NCBI GenBank assembly: GCA_008973525.1
Contig: WACJ01000113.1
Location: 248,001 to 312,000, forward strand
DNA: 64,000 bases
Origin: Stenopsyche tienmushanensis
Taxonomy: Eukaryota > Arthropoda > Insecta > Trichoptera > Stenopsychidae
Reading direction: 5' to 3'
The position numbers and the translations under genes were made by a program. Below the pieces are notes generated by a model that was not told the origin of the DNA, made no database searches, and saw only the letters and a program-made list of their open reading frames with translations. The stretch's first letter is position 1, and every line of letters begins with the position of its first letter. Positions 13,001 through 25,055 of the stretch are shown here, piece by piece.

Positions 13001-16000
13001 AATCTTAACTATGTTTTCTAATAAAATACATACGTTCACGCTATTATAGAAATTCGTGGGAATTTTGCATGTTAACAATAAAGTGCTTTTACGCATGACA
13101 ATGATCTTTTTTCTTCAATATACATACAAGTCATCTAACTGATGATATTAATTTGTATAATATATGTATTACTGTTTGTACCACATATAAGTATTTATCA
13201 TAGGTTTTTAAAAGTATTTGGTTGCATCACATTTATATTAAAACCATGTAATAAATCGACAATAGTAATATATTACATTTGGCCCAATAAGACTTACTGT
13301 GCTAAAATGCAATTTTTATCACTAATTTCATTCGTACAATTTTTAGTTTTTCTCGTACTTTAGATATCTTGATAAATTATTACAACATCATATTAGGGAA
13401 AAATGTTGCTTAAAAAGCAAGAGTGACATCTATCAATTTTTTTGTTGTTGTTAAAATCCTTTCAAATTACAAAACAGGCGTATCTAGGTATATATATACA
13501 AATTTACAATATTCTTAATAATTTTCAAGCAATCAATGTAATCAAAACTGCTCATTTTTCATGTTGAATATTAAAATAAGATCAGCAATTTCCATGGTAC
13601 CACATGTGGCTCGTCGGGTATCATTTGCTTTTCTCTGATTTGAAAAGACTCACATATAAAGCTCTGATGAAAATCTGTTGTAGATTGAGCACATTCAAAA
13701 ATGATTGATTTTATTTTTTCACAATAGGGAAGTGCTTCCGTTCGATTCTGCCTATGGGTGTATCTTCAGTGTAGACTTGCTGGCTGTGATTGAAAGAAGT
13801 GATCCTCACTACTTGGGGAAATCCTTGATATTCTCTTTCATAAATCAAGAAAACAGGGGAAATCCGATTACAGAATGTCTGCTGAGGATTACCTTCCATA
13901 TCCACACGTTCCATCCGCAATGCCAATTTAGCTACGAATATATTTTATTTATAGGCGTATATATTTTCCCACGGCGGTAACTGAACTCATGTCATTTCAC
14001 ACGGTAATGTGACGTAGTTTTTACGGCCCTGGATTTATCTATCGGTTGGCGTAGAAGCTCTTTGTTCGTCGGCAGTCCTGTTATTTTTCAATTAATTCCA
14101 TCGGCGAATTTATAAAGCTTCGCGGATTCGTTGTCATGGGAGATTTTATCGTTCGGGAGGGTCGTAATACGAAAAAATGTTTTCAGGAAATATAACGTGC
14201 CTAGATGAGTGGATCCGAAAATTAAGGAATATTTCGTTCGATCGTCGGAAGTTTATTGAGTGTCGTATCCCTATTGTTCTTAGCTTATGTTGGGATTTGG
14301 CCCTCTCACCGCTGAATCCTTCTCATGGGAAAAAAGCATCTCCTAATGAAATCTGAAATAAATATCTTTTGTATAGAAGCAAAGGGAGAAGTTCAAATTG
14401 AATTTGAAGCCTCTTGTTGAATCTTCATTGAAATTCGTTTATCTTTATTCAATATCCCAGTATGATGAGGCGAGACATCGTTGCCTTGATTTCTGATTTA
14501 AATTGTTTGACATCGCTTTGTTTTCTAAGAAGACTCAATTTGCATAAAGGTTTATCACTTAATACGAGTCAACTCTGCCAGTAATATTATACAATTCTTG
14601 GGATATTGTCGATGTTGAGAATTTATACCATTTCAGCTGACGTTTGTTGTATTAAACCCGATACAATATTTAACCAATCCAGGGACTCATTTTCCCGAGG
14701 TGAAATTAATATCATAAGCTTAGGGCATTGGATTCAAAAATTTCTACAGTTGTTTAGATATCTATAATTAGAAATTGTATTATAACCTTTTGTTTTGTGT
14801 GGGATGCTTCCATTAGCAATATGACCTTTCATCTGACAAAATAACTCTTACAAATATCATATGAGCTTGTTTTGTTCATTCGTTTTTATATTGCTATTTC
14901 CTGGTGTATTTTATTGACGTTTGTAAATCTAAACAACATTCCGTAAACAAAAAGACATTGATTTAATTTCTTTGTGAACATTCAGTCTTGTGAGCCACCG
15001 TAGTGAATGTGGTAAAAATATTATTTTCAGTCCTATTTACAATAAAGAAGCAAAATTTAAGAAACTATAACTAAATATAAAGCACATGCCAAGAATTAAA
15101 TTAGTACTTAATGGTATTAAATATATATGGTTGATAGATACTAAAAGGACTTAAGAAAAATTAAAACCTCGTATTAAGTACAGTGGAGGCATAAGTAGAC
15201 CTTAAGTCTTAATTAAGAAGAAATTTTCAAGCTTAAGTGCAATATGCTAGCACAGTGCAGTAAAATCCTCAGAATGCAATCCCGTTAGAAACGGGAAAAT
15301 CGATCTTCGACTGATTTGGTTTTGAGGAAATTAAGGAAAAACAAAAAAAAATACAGCGTGTTAATCATGTCAGTGCATTAATTTATTTTTTAAAAAGGCT
15401 TAATAAATCATTCCGATTTCATTTTTCGAACGTTCCCACGTAAGCACAAACGACAAGTGACGCAATGGGATTTTTCAATATTACAATAATTAAATTTTTA
15501 ACGTTCGTTTTCGGACAAAATACCAAAGTCGAGTTGATGTAACTAAAATTGATATCAATATCTTAATGAAAATTAATGGAGTGGTAATCATAAAATAAAT
15601 TCTAAATCGAGTTTCTAATTTTGAAAATATATTCGTTTCGATTGATTAAGTGTAGTTTAGTTAAATTTTATTAAAATTTGACTCAAGCATTCTGTTTGGC
15701 CAAGAAAAATTCTCGGTAGAAAAATTAATATTTCATCGAAATTAAAATCATTAATTCGGTTGAAGTGCCTCGTTTATTATTCTTCGTATTTAATTTGCAT
15801 TTAAATCTAATCGGAAACTCTTCATATAAACTAAGATAAATTTGTGCATATTTAAGTCAAACTAGGAGGCTCTATTTCTTAAGGCGCCACGTAATTAATT
15901 CTCGAATTTTCCCGAGGCCAAAGACGTCGGTTTAAGGCGAGATATTTAGACGCTTTTCTTTTTGCATATTTTTAAGCTATATTGCTGTTTATTACGAGAT

Positions 16001-18878
16001 GAAAACAATTTTTCCAAAAGTCGACCGAGTTTTCACGCTTCATGCCCCACGAGTAAAATCTTATGTATATTCATGGGAGATTATGGTTTTTATTTCACCT
16101 GCTTTTCGAAAATGTTTTTAAAATCTATCCACCTACAATCATGGGATGCCTCAAACGGAAATTTTATTGTAATCGCAATATTTGAAATATATTATTCACC
16201 TGCCATAGTACGCCTTGAACACAATGCCCGAACATCCCTTATGTAAGTGAGGATCGCGAGAGATGGATTTCTATCAAATTTTCAGTGGAATATTTACAAC
16301 TTGCAAAATCTGTATCGATGGATACCAGATGTTTCCATATCTCATTGTATTTTCATATCCAAGGATTTCTTACTTAGCAATAGTACTCATCTTCGTATAT
16401 ATATATTGATATAAGAATACATACATAATCACGGGTTTTCATATCCCGAGTATATATCATCTTTGATATTTGAAATATCGGGGAAATTCATCTTTAAATA
16501 AATGTTATTCCTGTTGATGGTTTTGAATTCAATTTTATAGCGTTATTCAAAGCAAATTCAAATGAATCTACTATAATTTCATTATCGACAATGGTTTTGA
16601 ATTTAAAAATGTCAAAATATTAATAATGTAAAATGGCTCTATTACTATTAATTTTGCTGTATGAAAGAGCAATGAAAATATTTGTGAAGCTCTTTATTCT
16701 AATTTTACTAGACAAATTACATGTATTTCGTATTAAAATTAATTACACTACAAGAGAGCGTAAATCTTAATTGAAGTTGAAATGGAAATTACGCCAACAC
16801 CTTTGTGTTACAAACCTGTGTTGTTATCAAATATGGTTATTGCAATGTCCAAGAACGTAATTGCCGGCCATATTGATAAAATGACTGGAAGTTATATTAG
16901 CATATTATCTCGGCTAAAATAATTTTATACTCATTTCCACAGGGGTTATAAAATTTTCAGGATTGAGCTAACGCTTAAGGTTGTTTTAAATATAAGGGAC
17001 GCCTTTAAGGTTAATATATAATATTATCTACGCAGTATTGCTGAGATATTTTGATTTTTACATTGAAATTCAGGCGATTGAAATATATTTTAATTTTCAG
17101 ATTTAGCGTATTTGAACGCGAATTTTAATTTCCGCATAGCTATTTCCGTGTGCGGAAATAAAGATCCTGTGCCTTTTGCTTATACACACATTATACATCA
17201 TTACATTCGATTTCCTACAATTTTATTTGCTTTCAAATCATACGAATATAATCGAGTTTCACAATGATTTCTTTTCGGAACTGAAATACCAATAGTTCCA
17301 ATTTGCTTTTGAGGCACAAACACGATTATTATGTACATCCTGACACGAAATATATGCTCAACTGTTTAAATACATCGTTATGAATTAATCGTATTTTTCT
17401 TTCGCTCGATCACTAGCATCACTTCAAATATTGGTTTTGGGTTTTTTATTCCATATTTGCGACATCTCTTTTGTAGTTTTATTCATTTATTTGTGAATAT
17501 TATTTTGCCTTGTGTAACCCTTGTTAGCTGTATGCAGTTTCTATTTGTATACCTTGCAATACGAAAATGTATGCAAATATATTTTTGTATATCAAAGTGA
17601 TCTAACATGGCTGTACTCGACAATCTACGGCTGGTGAACCCTTTGACTGCTCACATCTAGGAAGTTGTAGAATAAAAAAACATAGTTCCTGTTAACATTG
17701 CATTTGTAATTTCTGTTATATTTCGAGGAAAAAAATATTTTTCTTAGCAGATATCATAGAATTACGCTTATTGAAAAATCATAAAAGATCTATCAAACTC
17801 TCAGTTTCATATTTGTTAAATTTTAAAGTTTATTTTTTTACATGGTCTTTATTTGCACGATTTTGTAGTATGTCGCGTATATTTAGGGTTAATTGAATTT
17901 TTTGCCGTCTTGTTCTTGGTCAAATCCTTCAAGTAGCGAACTTGGTCCCGTTCTGTACCTTATATACACAGCCGATCGTCTGACCAAATAATAACTTCTT
18001 AATTACTCCAGCATGAGCTCAACATCTTATAAAAATAGCTCAAGAACTGGCGTATAAAGCCAAACGAAAGTAAACTAATACATTGCACACCGCCATAAGC
18101 CAAGAAAGTCAAATATCTTGTTGTATGTAAATTTAGACAGAATAAATCAGCTAGAATGTTTTATTGGCTGAGAAGTCGAACAGTAGTACTGTTTTTGAAG
18201 AATAAAACTCTTATACAAAGTCTGCCTAAAAGCAATTTGGACATACGGGTGACAATTCTAGTGTACTGCGTTGACTTTCAATATTGACATTCTTCAGCGC
18301 TTTCAGCTTAAAGCTTTAAGTACAATAGTTATTTTGTAAAATATTATCAGCTATAGTTTATAAATGATTATACAAGATACATGTGTTTATTTTCTAAATT
18401 TTCAGAGACCCACTGTAGAACTAGTCTTCGGTATTCATTCAGGAAGGAAGGATTTATATTAATCTGGTCTGGTCTGGTAATTGAAAGTAGCATGACCTCC
18501 GAGACTAATTTAGAATCGCCTGTATGGACATACCGAAGGGTGTTTAACGACCGACTCGATAGGGAATGTGGGGTATTTGTAAAGAGTAAGTAGTTTTAAA
18601 AAATACTGAATACGACCTTGTTGATTTTATTTAAAAAAACTTTGTGAAATAGTCTATTTCGTCCTTCCTTTCCTTGTACTGGCGTTGCCCGATTAGGATG
18701 AAGTCCTTCATGACACTTAACCCTCTCACCCTCTCAGTTGGACGATTTCAAAACGATATGAAAAGCAATATTATTATCATTGTTAGTGAGATTATTCTGG
18801 TGTTATAAAAGCCAGTGTATGTATAAAATAGAAGTAAACTGAAACTTTGACTACGTCACAAAATTGTAAGTGATGATA
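10046..18878. other. Anonymous AT-rich DNA, no gene recognised
   Basis: About 8.8 kb without recognisable coding sequence. The longest frames are 94 codons (15962-16246) and a 91-codon frame at 13705-13980 with an overlapping minus-strand 71-codon frame; neither shows a domain. 13980-14200 is less AT-rich than its surroundings but is closed in all frames. A strong hairpin at 11232-11268 is listed separately. A small stem (tcccgtt/aacggga) lies at about 15282-15298. Confidence 0.55.
11232..11268. repeat. 15-bp perfect inverted repeat with 7-nt loop
   Basis: The arm gcttgaaatattgac (11232-11246) is followed by acattac and then the exact reverse complement gtcaatatttcaagc (11254-11268). The pairing continues outward for about six more positions with two mismatches (gcaatc against aactgc). 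A transcript would form a roughly 21-bp stem. It could be a small hairpin RNA or the relic of a tiny palindromic element; I do not recognise a known microRNA. Confidence 0.6.
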
Positions 18879-19944
18879 TATCAGTCAAAAGTTCGAGCGC
18901 ATTTTTGGGAAATTTTTAAGTAGTATAAATAAAACACAATTTAACATTTTAATCAAGGATATATTTTTCTCGATTATCCACAATTTCTCGCCATCTTACA
19001 GGTAGGTTTTCAATTCCATTGCTGTAGAAAGACACGGGTTTTGATGCAAAATAACTTGAAAGTTCATTTTGTACATCCTGTTTACATTTTAACTTCTTCC
19101 CTAGTAAAAAAAAAGTTAGGTACGAAATAAGTGAAAATCACTTAGGGCAATATCCGGGAAGTAAGCAGGATGCGGCAAAAGTGCTTGAGTCACTTTCTTG
19201 ATATGCACCAAAGAAACGCTACTGTGAACATCTGCTATTGGAATTAGCTGCTTATTTTTATTTGTCCACTGTCTCTTTCTTGTGATGCTATGATAAATAA
19301 TCTATTTTTGTTCACCTGTTACCAAACGGCCAAAAAACGGCTCTCTTTTGAAGGGCGATACTAGGGTAGTGCAGATATTTATTCGTTGCTGGTGGATTGG
19401 ATTGGATACAGATAGCTCATGCAGTACCCACTTACCCAAACTCCCTTAAATTACGAAAATCCGTTCCATGAGATGAATCCATCCTTTCTGCAATCTGATC
19501 CACTGTTAATTGTGGCTCAGACTCCACAAGATTTTTAAAAACGTCGTTATCAAAATTAGCAGGACGTCCTGAACGGGGTTTATAATAAATGCTGCTTTAT
19601 CCAACTTTTAATTGTTAAAACCATTTCTGGGCAGTCCTTACACTAATAGTATGTTCATCTTGTACACTATTAAATTTTATTGCTGTAAATTTGGCAGATT
19701 CGCCACACGAAAATAAAAAAAAATATATCATAGCACATTTGTATTGATTAATCGATATTAATTTTCTATGAGTACTAATATGCGTCCGATGTTTACCAAA
19801 ATTAGGTGACAGACTAACTTATATATTAATCAAGTGACGACACATTTCGATAGGTTTGAAATCTAATATGAAATCATGTTTTAAATATACTATTTAAATT
19901 TTTTTTAACCAAAAATGCGCACGAACTTTTGGACTGACCTGATA
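18879..19944 (-). mobile_element. mariner element with both inverted ends and TA duplication
   Basis: The ends are near-identical in inverted orientation. The left end reads TCAGTCAAAAGTTCGAGCGC from 18881. The right end, read from the other strand at 19942, begins TCAGGTCAGTCC and continues AAAAGTTCGTGCGCATTTTT. TA flanks both sides (18879-18880 and 19943-19944), the invariant mariner/Tc1 target duplication. The enclosed length of about 1062 bp is slightly short of a full mariner of about 1.3 kb. The left end has lost bases relative to the right. The interior encodes a decayed minus-strand transposase. Confidence 0.85.
18950..19690 (-). pseudogene. Decayed mariner transposase
   Basis: Read on the minus strand, the conserved blocks of a mariner transposase appear in order but in different frames and with many stops. 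The linker and second helix-turn-helix give RTAQKWF, then KPRSGRPANFDNDVFKNLVE and SEPQLTVDQIAERMDSSHGT (roughly 19643 down to 19455). A recognisable but damaged stretch before the first catalytic aspartate follows (RAVFWPFGNR, near 19330-19360). The block around the third catalytic aspartate reads HPAYFPDIALSDFHLF (19123-19172), and the tail resembles the ASKPASFYRNGIENLP block of family members. Mariner transposases cut and paste DNA through a D,D34D catalytic triad. Here the frame is broken repeatedly and the first-aspartate block is destroyed, so it is inactive. Confidence 0.8.
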
Positions 19945-21566
19945 CTTTTGGAAAATATACTGACGTTGCAGGTGATATTTTTAACATTGAATATGCATAG
20001 TGTTTAGTTTGAGGTTAAAAAAGAATATAAAAAATCGTATTACGTGATATTGAACGCTGGGGGCTTTTAATAAATAGAGAGCCAATTCAACCCCGCAAGT
20101 TAAGTGTTTAATTGCAGACTATCAAGAGCAAAACAGTTGTTGTGTTTGATATTATTTAAAGGATATGTATAAGGCATATTAACGTCATATGCAAGTAAAT
20201 TAGTCATGAATGTCAATAGGTTGGCGACCCTCGCTTGATAGTACATATTATATAACAACTACTCTGAGCTAAGCGCAAAAGAACATTGTCTTTAATAACA
20301 ACGACGAACCGATGTAATTATCCAATATGTTTTAATTAATATGAACGCTTCACCGAATCATGCTGGAGCAATTTTTATTTAGTAAATTTTCGGAGGATAC
20401 AAATGCAGAATCGTGATGTCTCGGTAAAGGGAAATCAAGACCCAAGGTGACAGAAGATTACCTGCAAGAATTCCACTCTCTGCAATGACCTCACCACGCA
20501 ACAGCTCAACATTTGCGAAAGGACACAAAACATGTTCCAACATTTTTTTGAGCATATTTCAATTGCAATGGATGAAATTGCAAATTATTCAATACAGCAA
20601 ATTTATCATCGGCTTAATGAAACACTTGTTGTTGATTGAATCGAAATTGACTTGATCGCTTAAATACGAGTCATCAATGTTTGCCATCTTAATAATTCTT
20701 TGACTCAACGAATTAACTTTAATGACATCCTGTACTATTGTATGATACATTCTAATCACGAGTATCAACCATACTCTATGGTGTGAACGATTTAATTAAT
20801 AATTTGTCAGTTTCTTCGAAATAAAAATCATCCATGCCACTTTAATCGACAACAATAGACCATATAGGTCAAGACTAATTACAGAATACAAGAATATAAC
20901 AACAAATATACTCCATAGTAGACGTAACCTATTAGTCACGGTTACTTGTGCATGATAATTCTATCCTTTGATATTGTAACCTTTCACGTTCTCTGACTGC
21001 ACCATTCGCATTAACGAGTCCCAATTGTGCAAGAACTGGTTGACATTTTAAAATATGCAAATAAAAAAATTAACGATATAAAGAACTGCAAGAACAAAAG
21101 CAATTTATTGCATGCTTTTAATGAGCTGTGCCATGTTTCAGTGATAGATTTGAACATATGCTGGAGCTGGCTGAACGTTTTTCATCTCGGAGAATCATTT
21201 TTCATCAGGATTTTCTCTAATAACTTGTACACGTAAAATCGTGTTAGTTCGAGGAAGCTAATCCAATTTCGAGCGTAAAATTAAGCGGTTCTGGTGAATT
21301 TTAATTGATTTCAGAAGCCTTTCGTTAAAGATAAGTAAGTAATTTTAAATTGTTTTTTAAGCCGTTATTAATTTTATGTGAGTTTTCATGAAAACACTGT
21401 CGAGTGCTTGAGTTGATAAAGAGTATTAATTTGCTTATGTAAACGTATATTTTAACACAAAATGGAAGTTTTGTTTTTTCCGAATACAGAATTTCTTTAT
21501 TATGTTGATAGAAAAAAATGGTATAATTGTACTATATATTTGCATATAGATTTAAGAGATCTTCTC
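19945..21566. other. Anonymous AT-rich DNA
   Basis: No gene recognised. A 69-codon frame at 21027-21236 lacks any motif. The region shows ordinary AT-rich composition with short poly-A and poly-T tracts. Confidence 0.5.
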
Positions 21567-21778
21567 ATTTTGACGACCCAAAAAATAGGCATTTTTTGGG
21601 TCGTCAAAATACCATTGAACCACCATTTCCAGTATTTTTCGCCATAAAAAATATGTTTTGGTATCAGAATACGCGTTGAATAATTAGATAAATCTTTTAT
21701 CAATTCATTAGTTAGCTGCTCGATTTTCAAGCACTGCGTACAGAGCTTTCTCTTCCTTTTTGTGCCCTTACTATCCAC
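21500..21778 (-). other. 92-codon minus-strand frame, basic start, CxxC
   Basis: The frame opens with a strongly basic stretch (KGTKRKRK), then LCTQC with two cysteines three residues apart, then an amphipathic run EQLTNELIKDLSNYS and an aromatic patch YWKWWF. It spans the perfect palindrome at 21567-21610, which therefore contributes codons from both arms. The only start available at the listed end is a GTG. It lies head-to-head with the plus-strand frame at 21847-22047, about 70 bp apart. I do not recognise a family. It may be a chance frame or a degraded exon of a DNA-binding protein. Confidence 0.2.
21567..21610. repeat. Perfect 20-bp inverted repeat with 4-nt spacer
   Basis: The left arm attttgacgacccaaaaaat (21567-21586), spacer aggc and right arm attttttgggtcgtcaaaat (21591-21610) pair without a mismatch. 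Such near-uninterrupted palindromes are unstable in genomes, so survival suggests a recent origin. It could be the hairpin of a small RNA, a fold-back from template switching, or two transposon ends brought together with the interior deleted. Confidence 0.8.
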
Positions 21779-21842
21779 TTGCTTATTCGCTTTTTTAAAA
21801 TTTGTCTTAACATTTTTTTTACTTAATTTGCTCCCTCACTAG

Positions 21843-22081
21843 AACAATGATAAGAAAGGTTCCCAACAGGAACCTCTGGCCTGCAAACAAAAGCAGGCAT
21901 AGGGGGAAATCTGCGATCGCAGCGGTCTCAGAGCTATTGGGGCGCAATCTGGACGAAGTGATTGCTTCGAGCGCATTTCGCGAATTAGCTCTGAAGCATT
22001 TAAATAATCCTAATTTCTTCACCAAAATTATAGAACAATATTCTTAGAGATATGTACTTTCGAAAATTGAAATTAAATAAA
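21843..22081 (+). pseudogene. Possible terminal exon or gene fragment, 66 codons
   Basis: A pyrimidine-rich tract ending in AG (tttgctccctcactag, to 21842) precedes a frame from ATG at 21847 to TAG at 22045-22047. An AATAAA-type polyadenylation signal sits at 22076-22081. The frame is visibly less AT-rich than its surroundings and uses balanced codons. The product reads RKVPNRNLWPANKSRHRGKS, then AIAAVSELLGRNLDEVIASS and AFRELALKHLNNPNFFTKII: a basic start followed by a helical, leucine-rich end. I do not recognise a family. It could be a true 3' exon, a retrocopy tail or part of an unknown transposon. Confidence 0.3.
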
Positions 22082-24462
22082 AACGTAAAAATTTTTTTTG
22101 AAAACCGTGATAAAGTGAGATAACTCCTTAAATTATTTTTACTTTTATTTATATTTTTAGTAGATATATTACATGGTACACCGCGTAAAAATACTTTTGC
22201 CACATTTTTTTTTTAAATCTGTTCAATTTGATATCGATCATTCATTTCAAATCGATTGCTTAAATTTTAGATACAGACGTTGCTAAATTGTTCATATAGT
22301 TTATTGTAAAAAAGTGTCATTATTTTTAATATACCATCAGTTATCTAATAGTGAATTATGCTTATATTATATAGGGAGGGAGAAAGAAAATTACATTTTT
22401 CTAACAAAATTTGATATTAAATTTAAAAAAATATTTCAGCGCTTATTGCTTAAAAAAATTTATAAGATATGGCAAAGTAAGGCAAAGCGATGCCTGATGC
22501 TCCGAAATCAACTGGTTATATTTGATAGTAAACTGTCTTAACTTGAAATAATGGCTTTAGTTTTGGTGCGTAATATTGAGCAATTTATTTAACATATGAG
22601 AAATAATGAATCGTGAAAAAATAGGCAATTTCAAAGGCAGCACGTTCTTATAATTCTCAATGTTCGGATCAGAAAACTGTTGTTTTTCATGTTACAACTT
22701 ATCGTATATTTCAGGCTCGTATTTGCACAAATGGCGTATAAACATGTGGATCGATTTAATACATGGTATTTTTTCCATACACGAAGAACAATTTCGAAGC
22801 CTCAGGATAATATCATGTGTTATTCTGTACGATTGTTACTCGGACTTAGCAGATGTGTTTGGGATAAGCTCGTCAAATAAGCAATGTTTCAGCTGAAAGT
22901 GGCCAAGCAGTACAGTTGAAGCCAAAAACGGACAATTTATTGAATCGTTCAGAATTTCTCAATATTGCTATGTAGACAAAGGCGATGTAGGCGTTCATCA
23001 ATATTTGTTGTAATCGATTTATTACAGGATGTTTGAATTAAAATAATATATTGCTTGTCAATCAAATTGATCGTTGAATACCATTCAAATAGTCAGTGTG
23101 ACATGTTTGCTCAAATATATGTATCGCGATGATTAACGGGTTACTTTGACAAGATAAACAAGCTTCGGCCAGGGAATTTGATGTATTAATTTCTTGACAT
23201 GCTAAGTGCGCACAAATATACACAAAGCTTTGAAAGCTGAGAATAGAGAAATGCATAAAGGTGTCAAAGGTGGGAGTCCAGAATTCGACTTGGGATGGTG
23301 GGTGAAGAAGTAGTATGTAGCCGACAACTCTTTGAAGCCGTTTATTTTTAGTGCAAACAAGCAATTGAACGCTGCAGCTCTGCATTTTGTATAACGGGAG
23401 TTACAAGGACCGTTTGCAAATAAGCTGCAATCTCAATCCTTTAGTGTATGAGAATTACATGAAACAGAAAATAATATTCTGAGGCTCCAAATAATCATCT
23501 CCATGACTTGACTTAACAAAGAATAAATTGAAGCATTTTTCTTTTAAAATTGTCGAAAAAATGAATCTAACTTTTGATTAGATCGTTTCTAAAAATATTA
23601 AAAGTATTATTTACTTATTATTTTTATATACATTAATACACTGAAATATCCTCAAAAACGAATCGAGCTTATAGCAGTGTTCTACATTTTGCCACTAATC
23701 TAATATTAATCCTTGCCTTTGACTTTGTATCACTGAAGCTGGTCAATAAATTTCAAGTCCTGACGTTAATTTCCTGAATGCAGCACCATAAGAAATGGAA
23801 TTGGCGTGTAGAATGCATTTTATGTTTTTTGTTTGTCCTTTGGATTCAGTTCACTGTTCTGATTTTATGAGAATTCAACACTATGAACGTACAAATTTGG
23901 CAGGGATACATATGGTAATGTTTCATTGTATTTTTATATATATAATTGAGTACTCTGATTATAGTTATCTCAATGATAACCATCATCCATTCTTCGTTCG
24001 ATTGTCTCGCCACATCTATAATCTGTCATTTCAAAAGAAGCCCTTACATCACAAATTAAATTAGTTTTTATCATCCTGCCTTTATTAAGATTACACATTA
24101 TTATGCCTAGCATATTACGTTCCTTACTTGTTGGGAAGTTTCAGACAAACTTGAACCGTCCTTTTTCATATTATTCACACCGTCTGTTTTGCTTTTTTCA
24201 GATGAAGCGGACTAATTTTTCTCATTTAAAATTTAATTCAACGATGCTAATTGTCACCGACACTTGTTATCACATAAATTCCTTTAACCACTAATGTGCG
24301 GTAAATTTTCTTTATCATCCATTATAGCAACCTATTTCCGCAGCTTGCTTCTATATCTACTATTAGAGTTTCGGCGAAAAAACAATAGTTTTAAATTTTA
24401 ACATGTTTTATTTATAATATATAAAAAAAATTGCATTAAATATTATGCTTATTAACTTTTTA
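22082..24462. other. Anonymous AT-rich DNA
   Basis: No gene recognised. Frames of 78 codons (22660-22896, overlapped in another frame) and 107 codons (23062-23385, minus) show cysteine/serine-rich, hydrophobic translations without motifs or credible splice context. Pyrimidine-rich tracts ending in AG occur but flank no convincing exon. Confidence 0.5.
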
Positions 24463-25054
24463 TGGATCCCGGACAGTTTTAGGTGCTTATGAATCTCGGG
24501 ATTAGCAAACGTAATCCCGAAAAATTCGGGATTCAATTTTATATCTAACAGAAATCATACACCTCACCAGCACGATGAAGGCTACGTAATCGAGACATTC
24601 CCGCCAAAATTTGGACGCTTGGAAACAGTGGCGTAACTACTAATTGGCGAGCTTAGGGCGACGCCTAGGGGCAGTAACTGTCTATTCTGTGTATACCATA
24701 TGTACAGTACATATATGTTTTTTCAAATTGTTGTATTAATCTTTCCCTACCGGTGATGTATTTACTACACCTCGACTCTAATAATGGGAATATCGATATG
24801 TAATATAATAGATACGGGGCTCAGAATTTTTCGTATTCATTCGTAATATAATTACGAATCACATAAAATATTATAGTATATAAGTATTCATCTGCAGTGA
24901 CGGAAATAAATAATTTGTCGCGAAATCGGGAATTTTGCGAGTTTTAGTCTGTATTTCAGCAAAAAGGAATTTTATCAGTCACATTGATGGTGTTATATGG
25001 AAATGGGGGCTCACGCGGTCATCAACTCGAATTAGCATTTAAATATCTGATGAT
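24463..25054 (+). mobile_element. hAT-family element copy 4, left terminus clipped, right half missing
   Basis: Matches begin in the left subterminal region (ggatcccgga, then cagttttaggtgcttatgaa) without the terminal TAGGGAATCCAATCCC, so about the first 15-20 bases are lost. The alignment then runs through every internal block of copy 1 to 'catttaaatatctgatgatgg', where it stops abruptly. The translated tail keeps GHQLELAFKYLM and is cut just before the PPTS..ER.FSAA block. No target duplication is visible. The orientation is the same as in the other three copies. Confidence 0.8.
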
Positions 25055-25055
25055 G

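Noticed and set aside
23062..23385. 107-codon minus-strand frame
   Set aside because: Cysteine and serine are scattered without spacing, there is no signal peptide or domain, and neighbouring splice sites are unconvincing.
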